From Streptantibioticus_A sp037034305 (GTDB taxonomy: Bacteria > Actinomycetota > Actinomycetes > Streptomycetales > Streptomycetaceae), in the NCBI GenBank assembly GCA_037034305.1, contig JBAGJY010000006.1:62001-126000 (forward strand): 64,000 nucleotides of DNA, read 5' to 3'. How positions within the stretch are numbered: position 1 is the stretch's first letter; the number at the start of each line of letters is the position of its first letter. This document shows, piece by piece, positions 8,389 to 16,876 of the stretch. The position numbers and the translations under genes are program-made. The notes under the pieces were generated by a model. It saw nothing but the letters and a program-made list of their open reading frames with translations. It did no database searches and had not been told where the DNA came from.

Positions 8389-9558
8389 AGGTGCGGGACG
8401 GGGCGGACCGGGCCGTGCCGAAGACGGCGGCCACGGCCTTGCGGGTGCGCTCCTGGCTGGACGGCATGAGATGCGCGTACACGCGGAGCGTCAGCCCCGG
8501 GTCCGAGTGGCCGAGGTACTCGGCGAGGGCCTTGATGTTCTCTCCGGCGTCCAGGAGCACCGAGGCGTAGAAGTGCCTCAGCGCGTGCGTGCCGTTCTCG
8601 CGGGACTCGGCGTACGACTCGCCCGGCTTCTGCTCGGGGATCACCCCGGCCGAGGCGAGGGCCCGCTTCCACACCTCCTCGTTGAGTGACGTACGCCAGA
8701 CGTGCCCGCCGCGTGGCCCGGTGAAGATCAGCCGCTTGGTCACCGGGGACCCGTCCGCCACCTTCCACGGCAAGGTGATCTCGACCGGCGGGAACCGCTT
8801 CATGTGCTCGCGGAGCGCATCGGCGACCGGCCCGGGCAGCGGCACGTCCCGGAGCTTGCCACCCTTGGGCGGGGCGAACACGGGCTTGCTCCCCGGCGTT
8901 GTCGGAGGCCGCAGCCGCCGCCCAGGTCGACCATGGCTTGGAAGCGCTCGGGCATCGCGGCCCGGACGGCGAAGAGCCGTTCCGACGTCCACGGGACGAT
9001 GCGCTTGTTGTCCACAGTCGGTGGCCGGACCGAGCGAGCCGCGCACGGATTCCGGGGAAGGTGGCCGTCGTCCACGGCTGCGCTCAGGGCGGCACGGACG
9101 TTGGAGTAGATCGTCCGGGCGTACGAGCCGCGGACGCCGTTCTCCTGGAGCTGCCGTACCCAGTCACGGACGTGAGCAGGTTGGAAGGAGCCCAGTGGGC
9201 GGGATCCCAGATACGGGAAGGCGTGCAGCCGGAGCTGTGACTCCATTGAGGCCTGGGTGTTCGGGTCGGCGCCCTGGGTGGCCACCCAGCGTTCCGCGTA
9301 CTGCTGGAAGGTGATCCGGGCCGCACGGGGGTCGATGTACTGCCCGCGTGCCATGTCCGCCTCGATGTGCGCCAGCCACAGATCAGCCTGCCGCTTCTGC
9401 CGGTCGGGGAAGCTCTTGGACTTCTCCGTCCCGTCCGGGCCGACGTAGCGGGCGCGGTAGCGCATGCCCGTGCCATAGCGCTCGGTCTTGGCCTTGTGGG
9501 CCTTGCCGTCAGGGCCGACCTCGGTCTTGTACCAGCGGTCTTGGATGTGTCCGGCCAT
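8387..9558 (-). pseudogene. int: AICE tyrosine integrase, disrupted by an internal deletion
   Basis: The start is ATG 9558, overlapping the xis stop (TGATG). The N-terminal half reads normally: arm-binding region (MRYRARYVGPDGTEKSKSFPD), core-binding region (ITFQQYAERWVATQ), and up to VDLGGGCGLRQ carrying the first catalytic Arg. At about 8895-8905 the frame jumps to GSKPVFAPPKGGK. The remaining half is intact, with HALRHFYAS (H-x-x-R) and LGHSDPGLTLRVYAHLMP (nucleophilic Tyr). Relative to the family about 25 codons after GLRQ are missing and the frame is shifted. The missing segment (QGEIL) survives in the remnant at 25824-25875. As read, no active integrase is made. Confidence 0.85.
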
Positions 9559-9797
9559 CAGGCCGCCACCCCCTCGCGCTGGGCGTCCACCCAGGCCCGC
9601 ACGTCCGGCGGGTCGAAGCGCAGGTGTCGACCGACGCGGAAGCCACGGGGGCCGGTGCGCTTGCGACGCCACTGGTAGACCGTCTCGACGCCGGGCAGAT
9701 CGAACAGCTCCACCAGGTCGTCAGGGGTCAGGTACCGCGACGGCAGGACGCGAGGTACGGCGGCCACTTCCGCCACGGTGAGGCGTCGGTTAGCCAC
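9558..9797 (-). CDS. xis: Excisionase / MerR-like DNA-binding protein
   Basis: A 79-residue winged-helix protein of the AICE excisionase type: YLTPDDLVELFDLPGVETVYQW then GFRVGRHLRFDPPDVRAWVDAQ. It directs excision together with the integrase. GTG 9797 is chosen because GGAAGGAG lies just upstream. The stop overlaps the int start by 1-2 bases and the start overlaps the rep stop by 8 bases, so rep-xis-int are translationally coupled. Confidence 0.85.
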   Translation of the reverse strand: MANRRLTVAEVAAVPRVLPSRYLTPDDLVELFDLPGVETVYQWRRKRTGPRGFRVGRHLRFDPPDVRAWVDAQREGVAA

Positions 9798-11118
9798 GGG
9801 TGGACTCTCCTTCCGTTCCCGGTGCGGGTGTAAGCGTGGCGGCGAGCCATTCCTCGCCACGGGTGAGCCCGGTTCCGGCGAAGGCCCAATGGGCCAGGAC
9901 CAGCGTCGTCTCGCCGGTTTCGCCGTCCGTCGGCCGGTTGTCGGTGTCGCCGCGAGCCGTGATGGCTTGGGCGCGTCGCCATTCGGCGCGGGCGGTGCGC
10001 AGTGCGCCGAGGGTGGTGGAGTAGCGGCGGGTCTTGGTGGAGAAGTGGCCTCGGAAGCCGAGCATGTGAGCCCAGGCGCGAAGTCGGAGATCCTCCAACT
10101 CCCGCCGTCCGCCGAGCGCCCAGGCGGTACGGATCATGCGGCGGGCATGGTCGCCGATGTCGAGACGGGCCAGCTCGGCGAGGAACTTGATCGGCCGGTC
10201 AAGGGTGCCCGTCGCCGACTCGGCGCCCTTCGTCGCGTACTTGGCGATGTAGGCGGCGACCGCGCGATCGGTCAGCTCGGTGCCGCCGTCGAACTCGGCG
10301 TTGCGGATGGTGCGTACGTCGAGCTGGCGGCCGAAGGCGAAGACGTGCTGCCGCCCGTCCACGACCGGGCCGGTGATGCGGGCGGTGGTAGCGGCGGCGC
10401 GGATGGCGTCGGTCAGCAGCTCGGCGGTTGCCCAGGCCGGAGGCGAGGTGGCGCCGCCGTCCGGGCCGTCGAGGCGGATGACGGCATGGAAGTGCACCAG
10501 GCCGCGCCGTTGGTACTCGGCGACCTTCGCGAAGCTGACCCGCGCGAACCGGCGGAAAGCGCGTTGGGTCAGGCCAGCGCGCTTGGCGATCTCGCGGCGC
10601 AGGTAGATGGAGAAGCGCCGCCAGAGGGCACCGGCGTGGGCGTTCCAGAGGACCGCAGCTTCGTAGTCGTAGGAGTCCGGGGCGAGTGGCGTACCCAACT
10701 CCGGCGCGTCCTCTGGGTGTTTGGTTCCGCAGCGGCAGCGGCCGGAGTCCGGGCGGTTGTGGACCGGGCCGAAGCTGGGCGCGGTGAAGGTGGCGAAGAC
10801 GCGCGGGTGCGTGGCGACCTATTCCGGGGTGCCCTTGCCGCCGCGCAGTCCGGCGGTGACCAGCTGGAAGGTGTCGCGGCGGTAGACCTCGGCGCAGGCC
10901 GGGCAACGGGTCACACGGCGGTTGTTGCAGCGGACCAGGAGGTGACCGGCGGGGAGCTGGTCGGAGTTCAGGTGGTGGACGAGCGGGCCGATCTCGCCGG
11001 TGACGGTGTCCAGCGTGTACTCGGAGCGGTAGCCGTCGAGGCGGATCGGATTGGTGCAGCCGCCCAGGCCGGAGAGCTGGCGCAGCAGCGCGGGCATGGT
11101 GCCGAGCGAGGCCAACAT
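9790..11118 (-). pseudogene. repSA: RepSA-type replication initiator with in-frame amber codon
   Basis: Two halves in the same frame are separated only by TAG at 10819-10821. The N-terminal half (ending GLRGGKGTPE) has a Cys-rich element (LLVRCNNRRVTRCPACAEVYRRD). The C-terminal half begins VATHPRVFATFTAPSFGPVH and continues through LWNAHAGALWRRF, EYQRRGLVHFHAVIRLDG and AAYIAKYATKGAE. RepSA proteins start rolling-circle-like replication of AICEs after excision. A strong AAGGAG lies six bases before an in-frame ATC at 11158-11160, while ATG 11118 has no clear site, so the original start may be upstream. With the amber codon only truncated protein or readthrough is possible. Confidence 0.85.
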
Positions 11119-11248
11119 GCCGAGTTCCGGCAGCGGGGGCGGGGTGGCCCCGGTGATGATGGTTGTCTCCTTTGCGGCTTCGGTCGTGAGGGGTGGGCTG
11201 CCGGGGCGGCGATGCTTGGCGGTATCGGGCCGCCCCGGCAGTTGCGGA

Positions 11249-11548
11249 TCAGCGGTGGCGCGGAGTGCCGAGCAGGGAGCGCAGGACCACGGCGGCGACC
11301 GCCACGGACACAGCCCCGACGGCGACGGCGGTCACGAGGGCGGTGAGCACGACGCCGACCAGGACGACGGCGCCGACCGTGCCGACGCCGAGCCCGACGG
11401 CGGGGGCGATCCGGCGGGCCGGAGTCTCCGGCGTGTGGGGGTGCTGGCAGGAGCAGGCCGGAACGGGCGCCTGTGGCGCGTGCATGACAGAGGACTCCGT
11501 GACGGTCGGCTGGGCTGGAGCCTCCGGGTACGTGGGGCGGAGCAGCAT
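11249..11548 (-). CDS. Small Spd-like membrane protein of the AICE transfer region
   Basis: A 99-residue protein with a Cys/His-rich patch (PACSCQHPHTPE, about residues 32-44) and a long hydrophobic region (about 52-90, rich in Val, Gly and Ala; two helices). Small hydrophobic proteins between rep and traB are the spread (Spd) proteins that help plasmid transfer between hyphal compartments. Assignment rests on position and hydropathy only. ATG 11548 follows AAAGGACC. Confidence 0.6.
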   Translation of the reverse strand: MLLRPTYPEAPAQPTVTESSVMHAPQAPVPACSCQHPHTPETPARRIAPAVGLGVGTVGAVVLVGVVLTALVTAVAVGAVSVAVAAVVLRSLLGTPRHR

Positions 11549-11561
11549 GGAGCCGGTCCTT

Positions 11562-11756
11562 TCAGCGGTGGGTGCCGTTGACGACGCCGACACCCGTGCG
11601 GGTGCCGCTGTCGATGGCGGGGGCCAGGAAGCTGTGGGCGAGGTAGAAGCCGAAGAGCGCGATGACGACGGCGACCCACAGCCGGATGTTCATGAACTTG
11701 ATCGCGGCCCAGGCGACGACGCCGAGCACGAAGACCAGAGGCAGGCTGACGGTCAA
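11562..11756 (-). CDS. Short membrane protein, Spd-like
   Basis: A 64-residue protein starting at TTG 11756, with two hydrophobic helices (TVSLPLVFVLGVVAWAAIKF and LWVAVVIALFGFYLAHSFLA). Its place in the transfer block and its size match small Spd proteins of AICEs. GAGAGGACA lies upstream of the TTG. Confidence 0.6.
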   Translation of the reverse strand: MTVSLPLVFVLGVVAWAAIKFMNIRLWVAVVIALFGFYLAHSFLAPAIDSGTRTGVGVVNGTHR

Positions 11757-11770
11757 GACGCGGTGTCCTC

Positions 11771-11962
11771 TCAGCGGACGGGGCAGCGGTGGGTGCGGGC
11801 CGCGAGCTCGGCGGCGGCGCGGGTGTCGTAGTCGGCGGAGAAGCCGCAGCGCGGGGCGGTGCAGGCGGCGGTGTGCTTCTCACGGCCGCGGTTGTCGTAG
11901 GCGGTGCCTACCTGGACCGGACCGATACGCACGACGTTGCGGAAGCGGCGGTTCGCGGACAC
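11771..11962 (-). CDS. Small mobile-element protein with CxxxxC...H pattern
   Basis: A 63-residue basic protein beginning at GTG 11962 behind GAGGAG. The C-terminal half, HTAACTAPRCGFSADYDT then AARTHRCPVR, has three Cys and one or two His spaced like a small zinc ribbon. Homologous small proteins are common in AICE transfer operons; the role is not known. Confidence 0.6.
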   Translation of the reverse strand: MSANRRFRNVVRIGPVQVGTAYDNRGREKHTAACTAPRCGFSADYDTRAAAELAARTHRCPVR

Positions 11963-11974
11963 GGAGAACTCCTC

Positions 11975-12625
11975 TCAGAGTTGGGCGGCGATGGCTTCGG
12001 CGAGCGGCGCGGGGACGCCGAGCTGGGCGCGCAGGGTTGGGGTGTCGATGGCCCGCCCGGTGCGCTGTTGGTGGGCGGTGGCGAGCTTGCGGGCGTGTTC
12101 GACCAGGGCAGTGGGAACCGGGGGTGTGGTCCGCTGGTCGGTCGGTTCCGGCAGTGCCGGAGGGGGAGCGCTGCCGCCCAACTCGGCTTGGTCAGGGGCT
12201 TCGTCCTCGTCCACCAGGTCCAACTCGACCGCGTCGACGGACGGTTGGACCGGCCGGGGCGGTGTGGTGCTGTGCGCCAGGAGCGTGCCGCCGAGGAAGG
12301 CGACCGCGGGCCATCCGGCGACGAGGATGCGCAGCCAGGCCGGGACGGCGCCCAAGTCGAGAAGTCCGGCGGTGGCCACGTTCGCCCCGAGTGAGGCGGC
12401 GAGCGCGAACACGAACCAGCACCACCCGGCCGCCTTGGACGGGCCGGAGCGCAGCCGTCGCCAGGCAGCGACGAGCAGCAGGTCGACCGAGATCGGGTAG
12501 GCCCATGCCTTCCAGCCGTTCTGTCCGGCCGACGTGGCGATGTCGTGCAGGTGGGCGAAGGACAGTGCGGCGGCGATGACCGCCTGAACGAGCACCGCGT
12601 CAACGCGGGCCCGATATGCGCGCAT
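11975..12625 (-). CDS. DUF2637 transfer-spread protein
   Basis: A 216-residue membrane protein. Four hydrophobic segments lie in residues about 10-115 (AVIAAALSFAHLHDIA, YPISVDLLLVAAW, GWCWFVFALAASLGANV, WPAVAFLGGTLLAH). A soluble acidic linker follows, then a C-terminal winged-helix-like segment (TPTLRAQLGVPAPLAEAIAAQL). DUF2637 proteins are the SpdB-type proteins of Streptomyces conjugative elements, needed for spreading the element after TraB-driven transfer. Confidence 0.8.
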   Translation of the reverse strand: MRAYRARVDAVLVQAVIAAALSFAHLHDIATSAGQNGWKAWAYPISVDLLLVAAWRRLRSGPSKAAGWCWFVFALAASLGANVATAGLLDLGAVPAWLRILVAGWPAVAFLGGTLLAHSTTPPRPVQPSVDAVELDLVDEDEAPDQAELGGSAPPPALPEPTDQRTTPPVPTALVEHARKLATAHQQRTGRAIDTPTLRAQLGVPAPLAEAIAAQL

Positions 12626-12710
12626 GGCGCGGCCTCCTTCCTGGAACAGGCATGACGGGGGTAGGGACGTGGCGTGATGCGGTCACGCCGACCGGGATGG
12701 GGGGAAGGAG

Positions 12711-14087
12711 TTAGTCCGTCACCGGCAGCGGCTTGACCAGCGACACCGGGCGGTCAACAGGCTGCACGGGCGGGGCGGGCCGGAACCGATCAAGCGCGGG
12801 AACGTCCGGCACGAGGTGAGCCGTCTCGGCACACACCGCCGCAGCGTCGCCGAGCGACAGATACGGGGTGCGGATGCGGGACCAGCCGCCGGAGGTATCC
12901 CCAGCGACCGCCAGGCCAGGCGACTCGGGCGCGATGGCGCAGGCCGCGCCGACCGCTTCGGGTGCGATGTCGCCGAGCGCCATCTTGGCCGAGGCTTCGT
13001 CGTTCACCCGGTGGCAGACCCGACCGGTGAGCTGGGCGCGGAGCATCGTGGCACCCTTGCCCAACTCGGCACCGAACCGCTGACCGCACACCTCCAGGTA
13101 GATGCCTGCGGCACGGCCGAGTTGGGCGAGCCGGATGAGCTGGGTGACCATCTCGTCCCGCCGTTCCTCGTCCTTCTTCGTGGCGACCAGGAACAGCTCG
13201 GCCACCTCGTCCACCAACAGCACGACCGGTACGGGGCGTTCGGCCTCGGGCAGGCCCCAGATGTCCGAGGTGATCTCCTCATCCGGCGTACCCGGCGCGA
13301 TGCCCTGCCGCGCCTTGATCAGGTCGTACCGGTTCTCCATCAACTCGACCAGCACCGGCAGCAGTTCAGCCGCCTGCTCCGGATCGGTCGCCAGCGCGGA
13401 CAGCCTGGGAGCGAACGGCGCCAACTCCACGCCCCGCTTGCAGTCGATCCCCACCAGCGCCACCGGTTGGGGAGCGAGCCCGGCGACCAGATGCCGCAGG
13501 AACATCGACTTACCCGACAAGGTGGCGCCCAGGGTGAGTTGGTGGGGTATCGCCCGGTAGTCCCGCACGAACGCCGTCGCATCCTCCCGCAGCGCCACCG
13601 GCACCTTCAGAAAGTCGCCGCCAGTCTTGCGAGGCATGCGCACTTTCCGCAGCACATCGAACCCGACCAGCCGCAACTCGACCACACCCGGCTTAACCAC
13701 GGTGACGTACACGGCGTGAACACCCCAGGCATGCCGCAGCCGTTCCGCCGACGCCGCCACATCCGCCGGTTCCTGCCCAGGAGCGAGCCGCAACCGAAGC
13801 CGCATCCCCGTCGCAGTCGGCCGGATGATCCCGCGTCGCGGCGGGACGGGCCGCACCTCCCGCCGGGTGGTCGCCTGAACCAGCAGAGCCCGGAGCCTGG
13901 ACGGCTGGACGGTCAGCCCGCACGCGTCCATGGTCGAGCCGTACGAGCCCAGCAGCTTCGCCGTCGAGACCGGCAGGCCGAGCGTGCACCAGTAGGCGGC
14001 CGGGTGCCGGGCCCGGAGGTAGGCAGCCCCGCCACCGAACACGGCGACCGGGCCACCCACCTCCACCAACGTCATCAGGTCCGACAC
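12711..14087 (-). CDS. traB: FtsK/SpoIIIE-type DNA translocase TraB
   Basis: A 458-residue conjugation motor that moves double-stranded DNA between mycelia. An N-terminal hydrophobic stretch (LMTLVEVGGPVAVFGGGAAYL) is followed by the RecA-like motor: Walker A GATLSGKS, Walker B VVLLVDEVAEL, and the arginine-finger/sensor region AQLGRAAGIYLEVCGQRF. GTG 14087 is chosen as start, two bases after the ancestral stop of the gene upstream (TGA 14092-14090). As sequenced the frame is open from 14405, so an unusual 564-residue fusion with the upstream regulator relic could also be made. Confidence 0.85.
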   Translation of the reverse strand: MSDLMTLVEVGGPVAVFGGGAAYLRARHPAAYWCTLGLPVSTAKLLGSYGSTMDACGLTVQPSRLRALLVQATTRREVRPVPPRRGIIRPTATGMRLRLRLAPGQEPADVAASAERLRHAWGVHAVYVTVVKPGVVELRLVGFDVLRKVRMPRKTGGDFLKVPVALREDATAFVRDYRAIPHQLTLGATLSGKSMFLRHLVAGLAPQPVALVGIDCKRGVELAPFAPRLSALATDPEQAAELLPVLVELMENRYDLIKARQGIAPGTPDEEITSDIWGLPEAERPVPVVLLVDEVAELFLVATKKDEERRDEMVTQLIRLAQLGRAAGIYLEVCGQRFGAELGKGATMLRAQLTGRVCHRVNDEASAKMALGDIAPEAVGAACAIAPESPGLAVAGDTSGGWSRIRTPYLSLGDAAAVCAETAHLVPDVPALDRFRPAPPVQPVDRPVSLVKPLPVTD

Positions 14088-14089
14088 GG

Positions 14090-14405
14090 TCAGGCCCCCA
14101 CCTCGGCCGGGAAGGAAGCCGGAGCCACCACCTCGGCCCGGTAGGCGATCCCGTGCCGCTGCTGACCGTTGAACGTCGACTCCCACGGCCGCGCCACCAG
14201 GCTCGGTGATGCCCCGCTCGGGAACGGTGACCTTGATCAGCGAGGACTCGCCGCCCTCGATGTAGACCACGCCGAGCGTCATCAGCGTCTCGCCGGTGAC
14301 CACGTCGGTGGCGATCTCTCCGGACCGCCGGTCCTTGACCTTCTTCTCCGGAGCCTCGGTCAACAGGATCGTCGCCGCCGAGGTCTCCACACGGATGGAA
14401 CGCAC
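14090..14405 (-). pseudogene. SCO3933-like regulatory protein, frameshifted by a small deletion
   Basis: The first about 66 residues (TSAATILLTEAPEKKVKDR to VTVPERGITE) are the conserved N-terminus of the SCO3933-type small protein encoded before traB. The conserved C-terminus (LVARPWESTFNGQQRHGIAY then RAEVVAPAS) is present but in another frame from about 14200, ending at TGA 14092-14090. About a dozen codons between are missing. The shift removes the stop and opens the frame into traB. The start is GTG 14405 behind GGGAGTAG. Confidence 0.8.
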
Positions 14406-14722
14406 AGAACTACTCCCTTGCGCGCGCCCCTCGTCGTGAGGAGCGCAATTGCTGACGAATGCCTACGCAACGGGAGGTTGACCGCATACGGCCTGGGCGC
14501 GATACGCTCTAGGAGCGTTGTGCCAACGACGCACCCGGCCTGAGTGGGCTGCCTCCCGCTCAGGCCACATTCATGTCTGTGGCCCTTATCGCTCGCGCCC
14601 CGGTGCAGGTCTGCCTTCCTGCTCCGGCGCGTTCGCATGCCCGCATCACCCACTCCGCCGGATGCGGAGGAGTCTGCCGACACTCACCACAGTAACCCGT
14701 ACTCCAAGTACTGTCTAGTACT
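14406..14722. other. Non-coding control region between regulator and transfer operon
   Basis: About 317 bases, clearly AT-richer than the flanks. It ends in the GTACT array described separately (14699-14750). It should hold the promoter of the traB-spd-rep-xis-int operon. I see no credible gene in it. Confidence 0.5.
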
Positions 14723-14750
14723 TCATGTACTAGTCCGCACTTCCTGTACG
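14699..14750. promoter_or_regulatory. Helically phased GTACT operator array
   Basis: GTACT-like pentamers begin at 14699, 14708, 14718, 14727, 14737 (GCACT) and 14746 (GTACG), so every 9-10 bases, one turn of the helix. They include two perfect inverted repeats, AAGTAC-N6-GTACTT (14706-14723) and AGTAC-N5-GTACT (14717-14731). The array overlaps the end of the XRE gene and lies upstream of the transfer operon. A 14-bp palindrome TCGCTTGCAAGCGA follows at 14757-14770. Likely binding array of the element's repressor; not proven. Confidence 0.55.
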
Positions 14751-15949
14751 CCCAACTCGCTTGCAAGCGACCGCAACTGATCCGACGGCGGCTGACTCAT
14801 GGTCAGCAGGTCCGTCACGAGTTGCTTCACACTCGGCATGGCGCGGACCATCTCAGGCGAGAGCTGGCGGGCCTTCAGTAGCGCGGAGACAGCGCTGTCG
14901 ACCTGCCGACGTTGGGCATGCGCACGCGCGATGTCGATCTGGAACCGTGTCTGTCGCTCGGAGGAGAGCACCGACGCGTCGATGCTCTCCGCGGCCCTGA
15001 GAGCCACTCCGGCGTCACCGAGATCGACGGCGACCGAGACCTCATGAAGCCCGACGTTGGTGGGACCGAACTCGGTGTTGTAGTCGTTGCGCCCGGAGCC
15101 AACCTGGTCAGCCATGCCCCGGGCGTCCCGCAGGTACGCGTACGCGGCCTCGGCGTCATTCGCCTTGGCTGCGGCTACTGCCCGCTGCAAGGTCAGTGCC
15201 CCGCGCAGGGCAACAGCTTCGACCTGCCCGGACTCCGCCAGGGGGCGAAGTGCGTCCGCGGCAGTCCCCGAGGCTTGGGCGGCCTGGTCGAAGTGGCGCG
15301 CACCGAGGAAGACGATGGACAGTCGGAACTCGCCGGCTGCCATCAACAACGGATCGTTGGCCCGTTCGGCGGCGACCACCGAGCGGTCAACGGCGATCCA
15401 GGCTGCCTCGGGCTCTCCCATGTTTGCCAGGGCGGCACTGCACGTGTGGTACATCGCGGCCAGCAGCCGGAAGAGCTCAGGCCGTTGTTTCTCCGGAGTC
15501 GATCGCGCGGCTCCTTCCAGCCTGGGGACCAGCCGTTCCAACAGGTCTGCCAAATCCGCGTACTTGGCCTGGTGCGTCAGTTCCCATGCGCGGTCGACCT
15601 CAGACCGAAGCGCAGGCACGTCCGGCGGCTCGTGGTGCCCGAGGATCGCCTTCAGAGAATGGGCGGCGCTCAGCACTAGGCGCAGGCGGCTGGCCCCCGG
15701 GGGCTCACCTTCGGCCACCGATGCCACGATCGGCGCTTCCGCCGCCAGTTCCGCCAAGGGCAGTTCGAGGACTTCGGCGACCTTCTCCAACACCGTCATA
15801 CGGTCGATGCGGCGTACACCCCGCTCTACCTGGGACACCCAGGCTTCGGAACGGTCCAGCAGGCGAGCGAACTCTTTCTGTGAGAGCCCACGGCGCTTGC
15901 GGTTGAAGGCGATCTTGCGACCAAGCGCCTTCTCATAGTCAGTGCTCAA
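14723..15949 (-). CDS. XRE regulator with TPR-like helical domain
   Basis: A 408-residue protein: HTH at about residues 8-62 (LSQKEFARLLDRSEAWVSQV), then an all-helical TPR-type region to the end with repeated A-x-x-A packing (AWELTHQAKYADLADLLERL; AWIAVDRSVVAAERANDP). Such regulators sense a peptide or small ligand through the TPR part. The start is uncertain: TTG 15949 gives STDYEKALGRK and overlaps the upstream monooxygenase stop by 11 bases. It probably controls the element's transfer genes; the phased GTACT array at its 3' end is the candidate target. Confidence 0.75.
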   Translation of the reverse strand: MSTDYEKALGRKIAFNRKRRGLSQKEFARLLDRSEAWVSQVERGVRRIDRMTVLEKVAEVLELPLAELAAEAPIVASVAEGEPPGASRLRLVLSAAHSLKAILGHHEPPDVPALRSEVDRAWELTHQAKYADLADLLERLVPRLEGAARSTPEKQRPELFRLLAAMYHTCSAALANMGEPEAAWIAVDRSVVAAERANDPLLMAAGEFRLSIVFLGARHFDQAAQASGTAADALRPLAESGQVEAVALRGALTLQRAVAAAKANDAEAAYAYLRDARGMADQVGSGRNDYNTEFGPTNVGLHEVSVAVDLGDAGVALRAAESIDASVLSSERQTRFQIDIARAHAQRRQVDSAVSALLKARQLSPEMVRAMPSVKQLVTDLLTMSQPPSDQLRSLASELGVQEVRTST

Positions 15950-16253
15950 CGTCCACACCCTTGCCGGACACGAAGTCCAAGCGATCGACCTCGGTTGAGG
16001 CAAGGTACTGCTCGCGCGCGGAGAGGAAGGCCTTCACGTAGTCCTTCGACTCGTGAGCTTCGAAGGCGTCCTTGTCCCGGTAGAGCTCGTAGAAGATGCG
16101 TTCCAGCGGGCGACCGTCAACCCGGTGCACCGTGTAGATCACCGTCCCGGGCTCGTTCGCGCGGATCTGTTCGCCGGTCCGCGCCACCAAGGAATCGAAC
16201 TCGGCAGCCGCCGACTCGTCCTTGCACGTGAAGCGCACCATCAGCCCGAACAT
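15939..16253 (-). CDS. Antibiotic-biosynthesis-monooxygenase (ABM) domain protein
   Basis: A 104-residue single-domain ferredoxin-like protein of the ABM/quinol-monooxygenase family: FGLMVRFTCKDESAAAEF, then EPGTVIYTVHRVDGRP, and the typical FYELYRDKDAFEAHESKDY. Relatives are cofactor-free oxygenases or stress proteins. ATG 16253 is preceded by GAGAGGGGA. It is the first gene of a two-gene operon with the XRE regulator (11-base overlap), so it may be co-regulated rather than metabolic. Confidence 0.75.
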   Translation of the reverse strand: MFGLMVRFTCKDESAAAEFDSLVARTGEQIRANEPGTVIYTVHRVDGRPLERIFYELYRDKDAFEAHESKDYVKAFLSAREQYLASTEVDRLDFVSGKGVDVEH

Positions 16254-16468
16254 GCGGTTCCCCTCTCGATCGACGTCTCAGCTCAGCACCACACCTCGGC
16301 GTGAACGCTATGCGCCAGGCGACCCGCACGAAAAGTGCGATCCCGCACTCGGAGTACCCGCACACTCGGTACGGTGCTAGTAGTAATTGTACGGCTCACT
16401 GCGATCCGCGTCAGCAGGACGAGGTAGTTGGCGCAGAAATCCGCAGGTCACCGAGATGGAGGCGGTCC

Positions 16469-16876
16469 ATGCCCGAGTACCGACGCACCTTCCCCGGGCG
16501 ACCGGAAGAGATCCGCAACGCCCGCCAGTGGACGCGAGACATCCTGAATGGCAGCCCGTATGTCGAGGACGCCGCTCTGGTGGTGACCGAGCTGGGTTCC
16601 AACGCCCTTCTTCACACCGCGAGCGGCGAGGACACCGGCACCTTCCGGGTCTCGCTCGGAACGTCCGGCGAGGGCATTACGGTCTCGGTCGCCGGCCTCG
16701 GCGCCGCGAAGACGGAGCCGAGCGTCCAGGCCCCCGCCGAAGAGGACCCCCACGGCCGAGGGCTCGGCTTGGTCGTGGCGCTGGCTCAGCACGTCGACAT
16801 CGACGGTGACGAGCACGGCCGCACGATCACCGCCTACTTGCTGCCAGTGCCAGCCGGGCAGGTGATCGCATGCTGA
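16469..16876 (+). CDS. RsbW-like ATP-binding (HATPase) protein
   Basis: A 135-residue GHKL-fold protein similar to anti-sigma-factor kinases: the N-box VVTELGSNALLHTAS (about residues 38-52), a degenerate G1 box (VSVAGLGAAKTEPS) and the G2 region GRGLGLVVALAQHVDI. Streptomyces genomes encode many such proteins, often acting as serine kinases or anti-sigma factors. It begins an operon: its stop overlaps the next start (ATGCTGA). It is divergent from the ABM-XRE pair over a 215-base promoter region. Confidence 0.75.
   Translation: MPEYRRTFPGRPEEIRNARQWTRDILNGSPYVEDAALVVTELGSNALLHTASGEDTGTFRVSLGTSGEGITVSVAGLGAAKTEPSVQAPAEEDPHGRGLGLVVALAQHVDIDGDEHGRTITAYLLPVPAGQVIAC

Noticed and set aside
14360..14766. 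Two minus-strand open frames in the region before traB
   Set aside because: No ribosome binding sites, no similarity, and they overlap the operator array; low GC makes chance frames possible.
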